64,000 bases of DNA from Alkaliphilus sp. B6464 (GCF_018141165.1 NZ_CP058557.1:62001-126000); one strand, 5' to 3'; positions 26,160 to 36,047 are shown, counted from the first letter of the stretch. The notes: a model not told the origin generated them from the letters alone. Numbers and translations: made by a program.

Positions 26160-27530
26160 ATGATAAATATGAATTCAAATAAAAATGATTTTAAAACCAA
26201 ACTTGATTTAGAAGTATTTAAAACTGTTTTAAATTTTTCTTACAGCGGTATTGTAGTAATTAATAAGGACAAGATTATAGTAAATATAAATAAGTGGGCC
26301 GAAGAATTTTTAAATATGCCTATTCCAGAAATGTTATACAAGGAGACAACGGATTTTTTTCCTGATTCTGACTTGGTTAAAGTTTTACAAACTGGGGAAG
26401 TACACAAAAACAGACTAGCTATAAGAAATAACAAGAAAATAATTATAAACAGGATTCCTATTTATAGTGATGATGAAATTATAGGAGCAGTAGCATTGTT
26501 TCAAGATGTTAATAAAATACAGGAAAATGAAATGGATATCAGAAATAAAATTATAGATACAGGATTTTTTGCTAAATATAATTTTGATGATATTATACAC
26601 AAGAGCCAAAACATAGCAGACGTAATTAAAATAGCTAAAATCTATGCAAAAACATCATCAGCTATCTTGATAAATGGCGAGAGTGGAACTGGAAAAGAGC
26701 TATTTGCACAAAGTATCCATAATTATAGTGATAGAAAAAACTGCCCTTTTGTTGCTTTAAACTGCACCACCTTACCTGAAAGTATTTTGGAATCAGAACT
26801 TTTTGGATACTCTGAAGCCTCCTTTACGGGTGCCCAGAAAGGGGGCAAAATGGGTTTATTTCAGCAAGCACATAAAGGTACAATATTCTTAGATGAAATA
26901 GGTGAAATACCTTTGCCAGTTCAGGCTAAATTATTAAGGGTTCTTCAGGAAAAGCAAATTAGACCAATAGGAAGCAATAAAATAATACCAGTAGATGTTA
27001 GGATTATTTCCGCTACAAATAAAAATCTAATTGAAGAAGTTGAAAAAGGGAATTTTAGATTGGATTTAATGTATCGTTTAAATGTCTTAAACCTTAAAAT
27101 ACCTCCTTTAAGAGAAAGAAAAGAAGATATAATTCTCTTTTCTATTAACTACTTTACAAAAGTCAATCATGCATTATATTCAAAAAACAAAAAAACAATA
27201 ATGAATATTTTAAATTTACTTTCTAACCATGATTTTCCGGGAAATATAAGGGAACTTGAAAATGTTCTTAGTCGTTTAACACTTTTATTAGAAGCAAATT
27301 TATTAAAAGATGATTTAAATATGGTTATTGATCAACTTATTGATAAGTATTCCTCTTCATCAATTCAAAACATTAATCATAATGTAAGTTTAACTCTTGA
27401 GAACACAGAAAAGCAGGAGATTATTGATTTACTTATACAAATGAAGGGATCTAAAAATGATGTTGCTAAACATATGGGTATAAGTCGCTCTACATTATGG
27501 AAAAAGATAAAAAAGTATAATATTAATTAA
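26160..27530 (+). CDS. Sigma-54-dependent activator, PAS-AAA-Fis
   Basis: The 456-residue protein has an N-terminal PAS sensor domain (about 15-120). The sigma-54 AAA+ domain follows at about 145-375, with Walker A GESGTGKE, ELFGYSEASFTGAQ (the GAFTGA loop with Ser in place of the first Ala) and Walker B GTIFLDEIGE, then the RLNVLNLKIPPLRER segment. A Fis-type helix-turn-helix ends the protein (NDVAKHMGISRSTLWKKIKK). It should open the divergent sigma-54 promoter when its PAS domain senses the substrate or a related signal. ATG at 26160 follows AGGTGGG. Confidence 0.94.
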   Translation: MINMNSNKNDFKTKLDLEVFKTVLNFSYSGIVVINKDKIIVNINKWAEEFLNMPIPEMLYKETTDFFPDSDLVKVLQTGEVHKNRLAIRNNKKIIINRIPIYSDDEIIGAVALFQDVNKIQENEMDIRNKIIDTGFFAKYNFDDIIHKSQNIADVIKIAKIYAKTSSAILINGESGTGKELFAQSIHNYSDRKNCPFVALNCTTLPESILESELFGYSEASFTGAQKGGKMGLFQQAHKGTIFLDEIGEIPLPVQAKLLRVLQEKQIRPIGSNKIIPVDVRIISATNKNLIEEVEKGNFRLDLMYRLNVLNLKIPPLRERKEDIILFSINYFTKVNHALYSKNKKTIMNILNLLSNHDFPGNIRELENVLSRLTLLLEANLLKDDLNMVIDQLIDKYSSSSIQNINHNVSLTLENTEKQEIIDLLIQMKGSKNDVAKHMGISRSTLWKKIKKYNIN

Positions 27531-27536
27531 TTTTTT

Positions 27537-27589
27537 AATAAATACTAAATGTCCCTAAAATTAAATTTTAGGGACATTTAGTATTTATT
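27537..27589. terminator. Very long terminator hairpin
   Basis: A perfect 26-bp inverted repeat with a single central base, starting AATAAATACTAAATGTCC. It separates the convergent activator and prfC genes and could stop transcription from both sides. Confidence 0.85.
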
Positions 27590-27625
27590 ATATAAAGAAA
27601 TCATTAATGTGAAATTAAAAGGTAA

Positions 27626-29227
27626 CTATTTTACAGAAATTTCCTTTAATGTAGCATTAGGATTACGCTCTGCTACTCTCTGTATTGACCATTCATTTTG
27701 GAATAATAATACTGGTCTTTCTTCATCATCTTCTACAATCAATGTATCGGTTGTTGTCTTAAATGTATCTGGGTCAAAGTCCTTCATTTCTACCCAACGA
27801 ATATATCTATAAGGTAGTTGTTGTATTTTAATATCTACCCCGTATTCATTTTGAAGACGATATTCCAATACCTCAAACTGAAGTACACCAACTACACCTA
27901 TTATTAATTCCTCTGTTCCAATGTATAACTGCCTAAATACTTGAATAGCACCTTCTTCTGCTAGCTGTGTAATACCCTTTAAAAATTGTTTTCTCTTCAT
28001 AGAATCCTTTGCATATATCTTGGCAAAATGCTCAGAAGCAAACACAGGAATCCCCTCATATTTGGTCTTTGATCCATCTTGACACAATGTATCTCCGATA
28101 TTAAATATACCTGGGTCGTGAATACCTATAATATCTCCAGGATAAGCCTTTTCTACTACTACCCTATCTTGTGCTAAAAACTGTTGGGGTTGTGATAATC
28201 TTACCTTTTTATTTATTCGTACATGGTCAACTTCCATACCCTTTCGGAATTCTCCAGAACAAATACGAATAAAAGCTATACGGTCACTATGGGCTGGATT
28301 CATATTAGCTTGAATTTTAAATACAAAGCCCGTAAAATTTTCAGACTCTGGAGTAATCTCTCCATGATTACTCATTCTACCGGATGGAGAATTTGTCATT
28401 TGTAAGAAATATTCTAAAAATGGCTTTACTCCAAAGGTAGTCATCGCACTACCAAAGAACATAGGAGTTAGCTCACCTTTTAGAATCTTGTTTAAATCAT
28501 AATCATCTCCAGCCATATCTAAAAGCTCAATTTCTTCCATCAATCGATTGTGTAAATCTACACCTAGTAAATCTCTAAAAGCAGGATCTGTTACATCTCC
28601 AGCTGTGGATTCTACTACACTTTGACCATGATTCTTTTCATGAAATACTTCTATTTGTTGTTTTTGACGATCGAATACGCCTTTAAAGTCACCATCAGTA
28701 CCTATTGGCCAGTTCATAGGGTAAGATCTAATACCTAATACCTTTTCAATTTCCTCCATAATCTCAAATGGATCTTTACCTGCACGGTCTAGCTTATTTA
28801 CAAATGTGAAAATAGGTATACCTCTCATTTTACATACTTGAAATAGCTTTTTTGTCTGTGGCTCTACACCTTTAGCGCAGTCAATTACCATTACAGCACT
28901 ATCCGCTGCCATTAATGTACGATAAGTATCCTCACTAAAGTCTTGGTGACCTGGGGTGTCTAGTATATTAACGCAATAGTTGTTATACTCAAATTGAAGT
29001 ACACTGGAGGTAACAGAAATACCTCTTTGCTTCTCGATTTCCATCCAATCAGATACTGCATGTTTTTGCGCTCTCCTAGCCTTTACAGAACCAGCCAAAC
29101 GAATAGCTCCACCATAAAGCAATAGTTTTTCTGTCAAGGTTGTTTTACCCGCATCGGGATGTGAGATAATCGCAAAGGTTCTTCTTCTATTAACTTCATT
29201 TAAAAAAGATGAATTTGCATTTGTCAT
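27626..29227 (-). CDS. prfC: Peptide chain release factor 3
   Basis: RF3 is a GTPase that removes RF1 or RF2 from the ribosome after termination. The G motifs are SHPDAGKTTLTEK (about residue 21), DTPGHQDFSEDTYR (about 88) and NKLDRAG (about 143). The 533-residue length and the C-terminal VGVLQFEVLEYRL segment fit RF3 rather than EF-G or TetM proteins. ATG at 29227 follows AGAGGAAC. Confidence 0.95.
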   Translation of the reverse strand: MTNANSSFLNEVNRRRTFAIISHPDAGKTTLTEKLLLYGGAIRLAGSVKARRAQKHAVSDWMEIEKQRGISVTSSVLQFEYNNYCVNILDTPGHQDFSEDTYRTLMAADSAVMVIDCAKGVEPQTKKLFQVCKMRGIPIFTFVNKLDRAGKDPFEIMEEIEKVLGIRSYPMNWPIGTDGDFKGVFDRQKQQIEVFHEKNHGQSVVESTAGDVTDPAFRDLLGVDLHNRLMEEIELLDMAGDDYDLNKILKGELTPMFFGSAMTTFGVKPFLEYFLQMTNSPSGRMSNHGEITPESENFTGFVFKIQANMNPAHSDRIAFIRICSGEFRKGMEVDHVRINKKVRLSQPQQFLAQDRVVVEKAYPGDIIGIHDPGIFNIGDTLCQDGSKTKYEGIPVFASEHFAKIYAKDSMKRKQFLKGITQLAEEGAIQVFRQLYIGTEELIIGVVGVLQFEVLEYRLQNEYGVDIKIQQLPYRYIRWVEMKDFDPDTFKTTTDTLIVEDDEERPVLLFQNEWSIQRVAERNPNATLKEISVK

Positions 29228-29464
29228 AATTGTTCCTCTTCTCTATCCTCTAAATTTATTATTTATTTCCATTCAATGCCTTTTATAACATATAGGAAAT
29301 TATTTACGTTTAAAAATTTTAAATCAGCAATAATTTTTGTAGTATATTTCAAAAATTTAACTTTAAAATATTTATTACAGACTTTTTTATTTTAACTTTT
29401 TATCTAGATACTGTCAATTATATATGTATACAAAAAGTTATGAAAGTAGTTCGATAATATATTA

Positions 29465-29578
29465 TATAAAAAAATTCGTCTGATGCTATCGCATTGACTC
29501 ATGGCGCACTTAAAATATTACCAATATCCTACTTCTTTAAAAACCTTAAATAGTAAAAAAGTTTATACTTTCTTACAC
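29465..29578. repeat. Dispersed repeat, long copy
   Basis: This copy has the same ends as 7504-7562 plus a middle part with ATGGCGCACTTAAAATATT. It fills most of the 384-base gap 29228-29611. No ORF is present. Like the short copy it follows a minus-strand terminator. Confidence 0.5.
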
Positions 29579-29582
29579 TATA

Positions 29583-29618
29583 AAAATAACGATGGAGAAA
29601 TTTCCCCATCGTTATTTT
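29583..29618 (-). terminator. Terminator overlapping the end of the S-component gene
   Basis: AAAATAACGATGG pairs with CCATCGTTATTTT. The stop codon of the S-component gene lies inside the stem. Confidence 0.75.
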
Positions 29619-30145
29619 AACACATATTGCTTAAAATATTTAGTTTTTTTAAGAGCAATACCTATTGGTATGAATAATAAAGCTCCTACAAAACCTTGAA
29701 CTAAATTTGCTGGTATACTAGTTGCTGAAACAATAAAGCTTCCCTTCATAATTCCTCCTGCAATAAAGTAACCAAATACCATCCAACTAGCTCCAAATAC
29801 TAAAGCACCACTATTTCTAAAGTTAATTATATTATCATTTTCTTGATCTGAAATAGCACCAATACCACATCCCATTAGACCTTTAATAATAAGTGTTGGT
29901 AATATCCAATGAGTATACCCAAGAAGTAAATCTGCCATAGCGGATCCTAATCCCCCAGCAATAGCACCTTTCTTTTTACCAAACATAATTGCTGCTAGAA
30001 AAATCATACTATCCCCTAAATGAATGTAGCCTTCCGTAGCAATGACTGGAATTTTAATCATCATTGTAGATACAGCTACTAAAGCAGTTAAAAGACCTAA
30101 GATTGTTAAATCTTGTATCTTATTAGATTGTAATTGTCTATCCAT
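29612..30145 (-). CDS. ECF transporter S component
   Basis: The 177-residue membrane protein has about six segments. The motifs GYIHLGDSMIFLAAIMFGKKKGAI (shown here in two parts, GYIHLGDSM and FGKKKGAIAGGLGSAMAD) are typical of vitamin-binding S components of energy-coupling factor transporters in the riboflavin/DUF1393-like group. It binds one small molecule and works with shared EcfA/EcfT proteins that are not in this window. The substrate cannot be named from sequence. Confidence 0.85.
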   Translation of the reverse strand: MDRQLQSNKIQDLTILGLLTALVAVSTMMIKIPVIATEGYIHLGDSMIFLAAIMFGKKKGAIAGGLGSAMADLLLGYTHWILPTLIIKGLMGCGIGAISDQENDNIINFRNSGALVFGASWMVFGYFIAGGIMKGSFIVSATSIPANLVQGFVGALLFIPIGIALKKTKYFKQYVLK

Positions 30146-30187
30146 GGTTAAAATATCCCCCTTATATTATGTAAATTGTATCGCAAC

Positions 30188-30235
30188 GTCGTTACACTTT
30201 TATTGTACCACGAGATTTCATTCCTGTAAAGTGTG
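30188..30235 (-). promoter_or_regulatory. Promoter of the S-component gene
   Basis: On the minus strand TTTACA and TACAAT are separated by 17 bases, about 60 bases before the gene. A perfect 12-bp palindrome TGTATCGATACA lies upstream at 30259-30270 and could be a regulator site. No known riboswitch is recognised in the leader. Confidence 0.5.
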
Positions 30236-30335
30236 TATTTAAAGTAATTTAGCGATAGTGTATCGATACAGTTTCCATAAATAGTAGGGATAAAATAAAT
30301 TCATCCCGCCACCCTCTATAGATTATTAATTCCTT

Positions 30336-31007
30336 CTAATTAAATTCTCTATTATAATATACTCTTGTTGATATTATAGCAGAAATAATTACAAGAATCA
30401 TAGAGGCAAATAAAGCTATTCCAGCAATAGCAATAGGGCCCTTACTTGCCATAAAATTCAAAATAGACTCCATAGATGAACTACCTATATATTTTTGCAA
30501 ATAATTTTTAGCGAACATTGGACCGAAGAAGAAAATGAAAAATATAATCATATTAAATGCTTTTGCTTTTATATATCCAAATTTAAAGTAAACAGGTAAA
30601 TAGATGGCTGCAAGCATCCAAGCAATTGAAAGAATAGCAACAATGTTTTCTAATTCTATTATTCGAATATAAGTGAAAGACAATTTTAAAACTAACATTC
30701 CTGCTAATCCTACTACAATAACAGACAACATGGAAAATAGCATTATAGCTCCATATTTTGAAAGTACAATTTTTTTACGACTAATAGGTAAACTGTTTAA
30801 TATTTTTTCACTTTTATTCTTATCTTCAATAGCACATGAATATTGGATAAACATATATACAATCCCTATGGCTGCTGCCATATAAGCCGACTGAGCCATA
30901 TCTGACGGAGATATTGAAAATGCTATAAGCATAAAAAAACTATATCCAAGTAATAATAAAAAATATTTTTTTTGAATCATAAATTCTTTTTTTATTAAAT
31001 TAATCAT
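30336..31007 (-). CDS. ABC-2 type permease
   Basis: The 223-residue membrane protein has six predicted segments, starting MINLIKKEFMIQKKYFLLLL. Its ATG overlaps the ATPase stop codon by four bases (ATGA), so translation is coupled. With the ATPase and GntR gene it forms a YtrA-type unit, a class often induced by cell-wall antibiotics in Bacilli. Confidence 0.85.
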   Translation of the reverse strand: MINLIKKEFMIQKKYFLLLLGYSFFMLIAFSISPSDMAQSAYMAAAIGIVYMFIQYSCAIEDKNKSEKILNSLPISRKKIVLSKYGAIMLFSMLSVIVVGLAGMLVLKLSFTYIRIIELENIVAILSIAWMLAAIYLPVYFKFGYIKAKAFNMIIFFIFFFGPMFAKNYLQKYIGSSSMESILNFMASKGPIAIAGIALFASMILVIISAIISTRVYYNREFN

Positions 31008-31867
31008 TTTTTATTCCCCCTAACGGTATATAACATAATATCTTCCAATGTAGCATTCTCAATTATTATTTCATTCTTTAACTCTTTTTTTAATAGTAAA
31101 CTGTTTATTGTTAAACCCTCAAAACCGCAATTGTGTTCTTTTACTCCTATAAGTTTTTTTCTTATGTCAGAGCTTAAAGCCTCTTTTCCACCCTTTACTA
31201 CCTTATATTGATTCATTATTTCATCCTTTGGCTTACTAAACAGCATCTTACCATCGTTAATAAAGGTAATATAATCTGCTATCTTATCTAAATCTGTAGT
31301 GTTGTGGGTAGAAAATAAAATCCCCTTGTCTTCATCTTGTATAATGTCATACAATATTTCTAAAAGCTCATTCCTTATAATAGGGTCTAAGCCTGATGTA
31401 GGCTCATCCATTATAATTAAATCTGCATTATGTGATAGGGCTAAGGCTAGTGAATATTTCATTTTCATCCCCTTATATAATTCTTTAATTTTCTGCTTTA
31501 AAGATAGGTTAAACTCTTTAATATATTTTTGGAAAGTTTTTTCATCCCAATTTTTATAAAAAGGTGCAATAATATTCTTCATGCCTAGAAGACTTAAATC
31601 TTCATAAAAATAATTTTCGTCGTATACAAAGCCTATTCTTTCCTTTATCGCAATTTCATCCTTCTTATAATCCTTGCCAAAGATTTTAATTTGTCCTCCA
31701 TCTTTTTTTATTAGGTTCATTATAAGTTTAATAGTTGTGCTTTTTCCAGCTCCATTAGGACCAATAAATCCCATAATATATCCTTTTTCTAAATTAAAGC
31801 TTATGTTATTTAATTGAAACTCCTTATACTTTTTTGATACATCATTTAATTCTAATAAATAATTCAT
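31004..31867 (-). CDS. ABC transporter ATP-binding protein (YtrB-like)
   Basis: The 287-residue ATPase has Walker A GPNGAGKSTT (about residue 38) and Walker B DLIIMDEPTSGLDP, with the H-loop in STHNTTDL. The signature region reads LYKGMKMKYSLALAL instead of the canonical LSGGQ, which is common in this subgroup. It couples to the permease just downstream. Confidence 0.93.
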   Translation of the reverse strand: MNYLLELNDVSKKYKEFQLNNISFNLEKGYIMGFIGPNGAGKSTTIKLIMNLIKKDGGQIKIFGKDYKKDEIAIKERIGFVYDENYFYEDLSLLGMKNIIAPFYKNWDEKTFQKYIKEFNLSLKQKIKELYKGMKMKYSLALALSHNADLIIMDEPTSGLDPIIRNELLEILYDIIQDEDKGILFSTHNTTDLDKIADYITFINDGKMLFSKPKDEIMNQYKVVKGGKEALSSDIRKKLIGVKEHNCGFEGLTINSLLLKKELKNEIIIENATLEDIMLYTVRGNKK

Positions 31868-31870
31868 TAT

Positions 31871-32248
31871 CTATTCCACCTCACTATAAAGTATTGTAAG
31901 CATTTCCTTTAGCTCATCAATGGTCAATCCTAGTTGCTTGCCTTCTACAACTGCACTTTGTAGTTTTTCTTCTATTATTTGTAGCTTCTTTTCTTTAAGA
32001 AGTTCTTTATCCTGAACTGCTACAAATGATCCTTTCCCAGCAACGGTTTCTATAAAACCTTCTCTTTCTAGCTCTTCATATGCTCGTTTAGTTGTAATAA
32101 CACTTATTTGCAAATCTTTCGCCAAACTCCTTATAGAAGGTAACTGTTCTCCATCTGATAATTGACCATTTAATATTAAAGTCTTTATCTGATCTGTAAT
32201 TTGATCATATATTGGTTGGCCTGATCCATTTTGAATAATTATTCTCAT
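31871..32248 (-). CDS. GntR family regulator, YtrA subfamily
   Basis: The 125-residue protein is a GntR winged helix with almost no effector domain (PIYDQITDQIKTLILNGQLS; LPSIRSLAKDLQISVITTKR; YEELEREGFIETVAGKGSF), which defines the YtrA subfamily. It is followed after three bases by the ATPase gene and probably represses this operon. ATG at 32248 follows GGAGGAAGG. Confidence 0.92.
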   Translation of the reverse strand: MRIIIQNGSGQPIYDQITDQIKTLILNGQLSDGEQLPSIRSLAKDLQISVITTKRAYEELEREGFIETVAGKGSFVAVQDKELLKEKKLQIIEEKLQSAVVEGKQLGLTIDELKEMLTILYSEVE

Positions 32249-32289
32249 TTTCCTTCCTCCGTATATATAATTAAAAAATAATCAAAATA

Positions 32290-32319
32290 AAAAACTCCAC
32301 AGCTAAAGGTGGAGTTTTT
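32290..32319 (-). terminator. Terminator after the PRTase-TRSP-StiP gene
   Basis: A perfect stem AAAAACTCCAC / GTGGAGTTTTT around AGCTAAAG. Confidence 0.85.
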
Positions 32320-32455
32320 CTTCCATAAAGATTCCCTTTTTTCCCATACTTTAATTACTGCATTCTGATTTGAAACACAATGTGCAGTATAAATTATCAA
32401 TATACTCCTAATTTTCCATGGTTTTATCCACAATTTTCTTAATATTATATTAAAT

Positions 32456-34951
32456 TCATTCTTTTAAAGGCTTAATCAATCCACAACATCCATAGGTCAT
32501 GTGTGGGTACTCCTCTACAGGAACACCTCTGTCTTTTGCTAGTAATAAAATATGCTTTAAATTATCGCTTTCATAATCACGAACTAATACTTTCCAAGGC
32601 ACTCTACGCAGAAGTACCCTTGTGGTTTCCCCTATACCTGGTTTAATTAAATTAATATCTTCTATTCCAAAGGCCGTTTGTATTATTTCAATATCTTTTA
32701 ATCCTTTCCAAGTAACTTCATGTGAAAGTTCTTTATGAAGATTTATCTCAGCTTCTATTTCATCTTGAATCAAGGAAAATTCTTCTGTAATTCTATCTAT
32801 AAATATATTAGATACATCATCATCCATCATTTCCTCGTAAAACTTGGCACCATGAAAATCATTAGGCCCTATTAAATCTTCACGGTGTACTGTACGGCTA
32901 ACTAAACCTGAAACCGTTGAATTAAGACAAGCACTCGGAATAAGAAAATCTTCTCTAGTACCAAAGGTTGTTGTACAATATGCAGGGTCAGCTAATACTG
33001 CTAAATCAGAATTTAAATCTACTCCTAAGCTTTCTTTAATCTGCTTACAAGCTTCTATCAATACTTTAGTAATAGCACCTTTACCTGTCCATCCATCGAT
33101 AAACTGCACTTCTTTTCCTGGATGATGCTTTAAAATATAAGCGATCGCATTCTCATCTATGCCCTTACCCCTAATTATAGAAACACTGTAATGTGGCAAT
33201 TTAATACCATAATTATTTTCTAAGTATCTTTTAATCAATATTCCAATAGGTGTTCCTGCCCTTGCTAAAGAAACTAAAACGATATCCTTCCCTCTATTAC
33301 TTATAATTTTTTCAGAAACTACAGCTACAGCCAAGGCAACCTTTCTAGCTGATTCGTCTAGGGATTTATGAAATAAATTTATATAATTCTCAGTCGGTTT
33401 ATATTCAACAGGTAACATTTCAGAATAATGGACCCCAGACTGTATAGCTTCTTCTTTATCTTCTGTATCTGTTTCTATTATAGAATCACTAATGTTTTTT
33501 AAAAGAAAAACTACATCATTCTTACTGTAACTTCCAGTAAAGGGCTTGTTCTCTGCCGACAAACAATACACAATAAAAATTTTAGGGATACCTAACATCT
33601 TTAATGTACCTACCATAGAGTCTAATCTATTAGGAGAAACTTCCCTTTCTAAAATTAAAAATAGCTCATCATATCCTTCATATGGAATATTATATAAGTA
33701 ATTTATAACACCCGATCCCCCCGGACTTTCAAAAGAGAATCCATTTTTAGCACCATACTCAGCTTTATTTAATGGATATATAGGACTTCTAGTAGTAGAG
33801 TGATATTTAACCCCTTGCCCCATATGGGCTGCTATCATCATTGGAATATACATAAATTCCTCTGTTCCTAAGCATAGTGTTTTATCACCTGTTCTTTTTG
33901 AATTAAGTAATTCTCCTATTTTAGCTATTTCGTTACTAATATGGTTTTGCTCACTGCATGATATACCAAATCGCCCTGTTTCTTTTAAATATGGAGTTAT
34001 ATGCTCATTGCCTTCTCCATCAAGAGAAGTATAACTGAGTGGTTTATCAAAATAATCATCTAACATTAAGTATTCTATACTAACATCAGATTCCTCTACA
34101 CATATTGCTACTTCTTCGTTTTGCTTTATACAATTTATATTTGCACTTCCTTCTATTTCAATATTACCTGACACTAGGGAAATAACTTTAATAGAGATTC
34201 CCATATCCCTCTCTATTTCATTAAATTTATTAATATCATCATCGCTTCGCCAGTCCAAAATCGATAATACAGCATAGGTTTTGCGAGGATATTTGCTTTG
34301 CAGAGCCTTAATAATATTTAAAATTGTTTTTCCCGTAGTAAGCTCATCATCTATTAATACAATTGGTGCATCTGACTTTAAAACTTCTTCACTTAAACCA
34401 TAACAATTGTGATCCTTAGCATGGGAATGCTCTTCTTCAAAGGCTATATTAAAATCATTGTTTAAAACTATATCTCTTGTAGTATGGGTATAAAATCCTT
34501 TACCTTTAAAATAGCTAAATATCCCTTGGGCTATTCCTGTAGCAGTTTCAGCAAATCCAATAAAAATATTAGGCTCTGGCAATGCATATGGAGTTTGAAT
34601 TGCTTTTTTGTACATATCTTCACAATTATTCTGATCAATAAAACCACTAACGAGTTCTTTAATCCTAGTCTCATCTTTTATATTGTAAACTTCATCCATA
34701 TATTTAGTAGCTAATATAAGATTTGCTAATAATGCACTGTAAGGATTAATAGGAATATGCTTTCCTAAAACTTTACTTACAAATAAAAAGCTGCGTTTGG
34801 GATTTTTCCGTGCAGCCATAGTAAATAAAGTATTGAGTGGAATATTGTAGTGGTTATCTTTTACTCTAATAATCATATTCAATGCATCAATGATATTATA
34901 TTCATACTTATTACTTTCTTGACAATAGGTCTTTGTAACATTTGTTTTCAT
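32456..34951 (-). CDS. Fused phosphoribosyltransferase, TRSP and StiP-type protein of a Ter-linked metabolite module
   Basis: This 831-residue protein joins parts that are usually separate genes near ter loci. Residues of about 100-265 form a phosphoribosyltransferase domain with the PRPP-site motif IVLIDDELTTGKT. The middle (about 310-480) is a TRSP domain, named for its TRSP motif, seen in YHSTTRSPIYPLNKAEYG. The C-terminal part (about 490-830) matches the StiP family, with DGWTGKGAITKVLIEA, ADPAYCTTTFGTREDF and the final MTYGCCGLI. Comparative genomics has predicted that such modules make a nucleoside-like metabolite in Ter stress systems; the product is unproven. ATG at 34951 follows GGGGTG, and the start overlaps the aldolase gene by about 40 bases, so the two are coupled. 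Confidence 0.85.
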   Translation of the reverse strand: MKTNVTKTYCQESNKYEYNIIDALNMIIRVKDNHYNIPLNTLFTMAARKNPKRSFLFVSKVLGKHIPINPYSALLANLILATKYMDEVYNIKDETRIKELVSGFIDQNNCEDMYKKAIQTPYALPEPNIFIGFAETATGIAQGIFSYFKGKGFYTHTTRDIVLNNDFNIAFEEEHSHAKDHNCYGLSEEVLKSDAPIVLIDDELTTGKTILNIIKALQSKYPRKTYAVLSILDWRSDDDINKFNEIERDMGISIKVISLVSGNIEIEGSANINCIKQNEEVAICVEESDVSIEYLMLDDYFDKPLSYTSLDGEGNEHITPYLKETGRFGISCSEQNHISNEIAKIGELLNSKRTGDKTLCLGTEEFMYIPMMIAAHMGQGVKYHSTTRSPIYPLNKAEYGAKNGFSFESPGGSGVINYLYNIPYEGYDELFLILEREVSPNRLDSMVGTLKMLGIPKIFIVYCLSAENKPFTGSYSKNDVVFLLKNISDSIIETDTEDKEEAIQSGVHYSEMLPVEYKPTENYINLFHKSLDESARKVALAVAVVSEKIISNRGKDIVLVSLARAGTPIGILIKRYLENNYGIKLPHYSVSIIRGKGIDENAIAYILKHHPGKEVQFIDGWTGKGAITKVLIEACKQIKESLGVDLNSDLAVLADPAYCTTTFGTREDFLIPSACLNSTVSGLVSRTVHREDLIGPNDFHGAKFYEEMMDDDVSNIFIDRITEEFSLIQDEIEAEINLHKELSHEVTWKGLKDIEIIQTAFGIEDINLIKPGIGETTRVLLRRVPWKVLVRDYESDNLKHILLLAKDRGVPVEEYPHMTYGCCGLIKPLKE

Positions 34952-36047
34952 TGTACACCCCATAAATATATGATTTTTTGATTATCTTTTTTGCCCAATT
35001 TAAGTGAGGCTTAACTTCATTCATTTTATTTTTATATATGCTACTAACTACACCGTTATTTTCATTTTCATTATATATAATAGCATAGGCATCCATATAT
35101 TCTTCGTAAGTAACTACTTGAAGTGATTGGATAGGAATTATTTGGCTAGGATGTATTACGGTTTTTCCAAATAATCCGTTTTCTTTATCCAGCTTTCCTT
35201 CCCTAATTAATCCTGCTATAGGCTCTTGCAAATAGTAGTTTTCATCATCTGTGTTTTTAGTAAAGTACTCCCATACTGGTCCTGATATTGCATAATTATC
35301 TTCATATCTTCCAAATATATTAATAATACTACTTAAACAATCTCTAATAACAGAAATATCATATATCGCATTATTAATATTTCTTCTTATACCAAACAAA
35401 CTTGAAAAATCAGTTGCTCCAATACGAATATTTAATATTAAGTGTTTATATTTATCGAATAACTCTTTTAAATTTTTAAGATGCTCTAATCTATTATCTA
35501 AATATAAAATATCCTTAGTTTCAAGTACAGGCATAGCATATAATGAAGTATTCCATTTACTATTTAGATTTTCTATCTCCTTAAAATAATCTTCTCCATT
35601 AATATAAGAAAACTTAGGAATAACAAAACCAGCTAATAGATTTATTTTTTCTCCTAAAGCCAAGGAAATAGATTTAATTTGCTCTAGGTTTCTAACTCTT
35701 ATAAAAATAAGTGGTACTTCTTCCTTTAATATATTTCCTTCTTTTAACGCATCATCTATTTTTTTTAATTGGATAACTACATTTTTTAATCCATTTTCAA
35801 CAGTACTATCTCCTATAGAATCTTCAAGGCAAATAATTACAGACATTATACCTTTTATCTTTTTTTCTATAATATCTGCCCCTATTCTATCTCTTATACC
35901 TGGCATATATAGTGTTGCTCCGAGGGCATAGGATAATATATCCTTGTCTTCATTTTTTGTAAAATTTTGTGGTTCTTTATAAAAAAGGTCTTTTATTTCT
36001 TGCTCTGATAGATAATTAAAATATTTCAACCATAGCCCTTCTTTCAT
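34911..36047 (-). CDS. HpcH/HpaI aldolase (citrate-lyase-like) family protein of the Ter module
   Basis: The 378-residue TIM-barrel protein belongs to the HpcH/HpaI/citrate lyase beta group. It shows GIMSVIICLEDSIGD with the acidic metal-site residues, IFIRVRN (substrate Arg), IRIGATDFSS and KTVIHPSQI near the end. In this family such enzymes make or break C-C bonds of keto or CoA acids. Adjacent to PRTase/StiP genes it is part of the predicted Ter metabolite pathway. ATG at 36047 has no ribosome site; TTG at 36029 with AAGGG upstream may be the real start. A terminator before it indicates its own promoter. Confidence 0.82.
   Translation of the reverse strand: MKEGLWLKYFNYLSEQEIKDLFYKEPQNFTKNEDKDILSYALGATLYMPGIRDRIGADIIEKKIKGIMSVIICLEDSIGDSTVENGLKNVVIQLKKIDDALKEGNILKEEVPLIFIRVRNLEQIKSISLALGEKINLLAGFVIPKFSYINGEDYFKEIENLNSKWNTSLYAMPVLETKDILYLDNRLEHLKNLKELFDKYKHLILNIRIGATDFSSLFGIRRNINNAIYDISVIRDCLSSIINIFGRYEDNYAISGPVWEYFTKNTDDENYYLQEPIAGLIREGKLDKENGLFGKTVIHPSQIIPIQSLQVVTYEEYMDAYAIIYNENENNGVVSSIYKNKMNEVKPHLNWAKKIIKKSYIYGVYNENKCYKDLLSRK

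Noticed and set aside
32245-32433. A 62-codon minus-strand frame before the GntR gene
   Set aside because: It runs through the terminator hairpin at 32290-32319 and has no family features.
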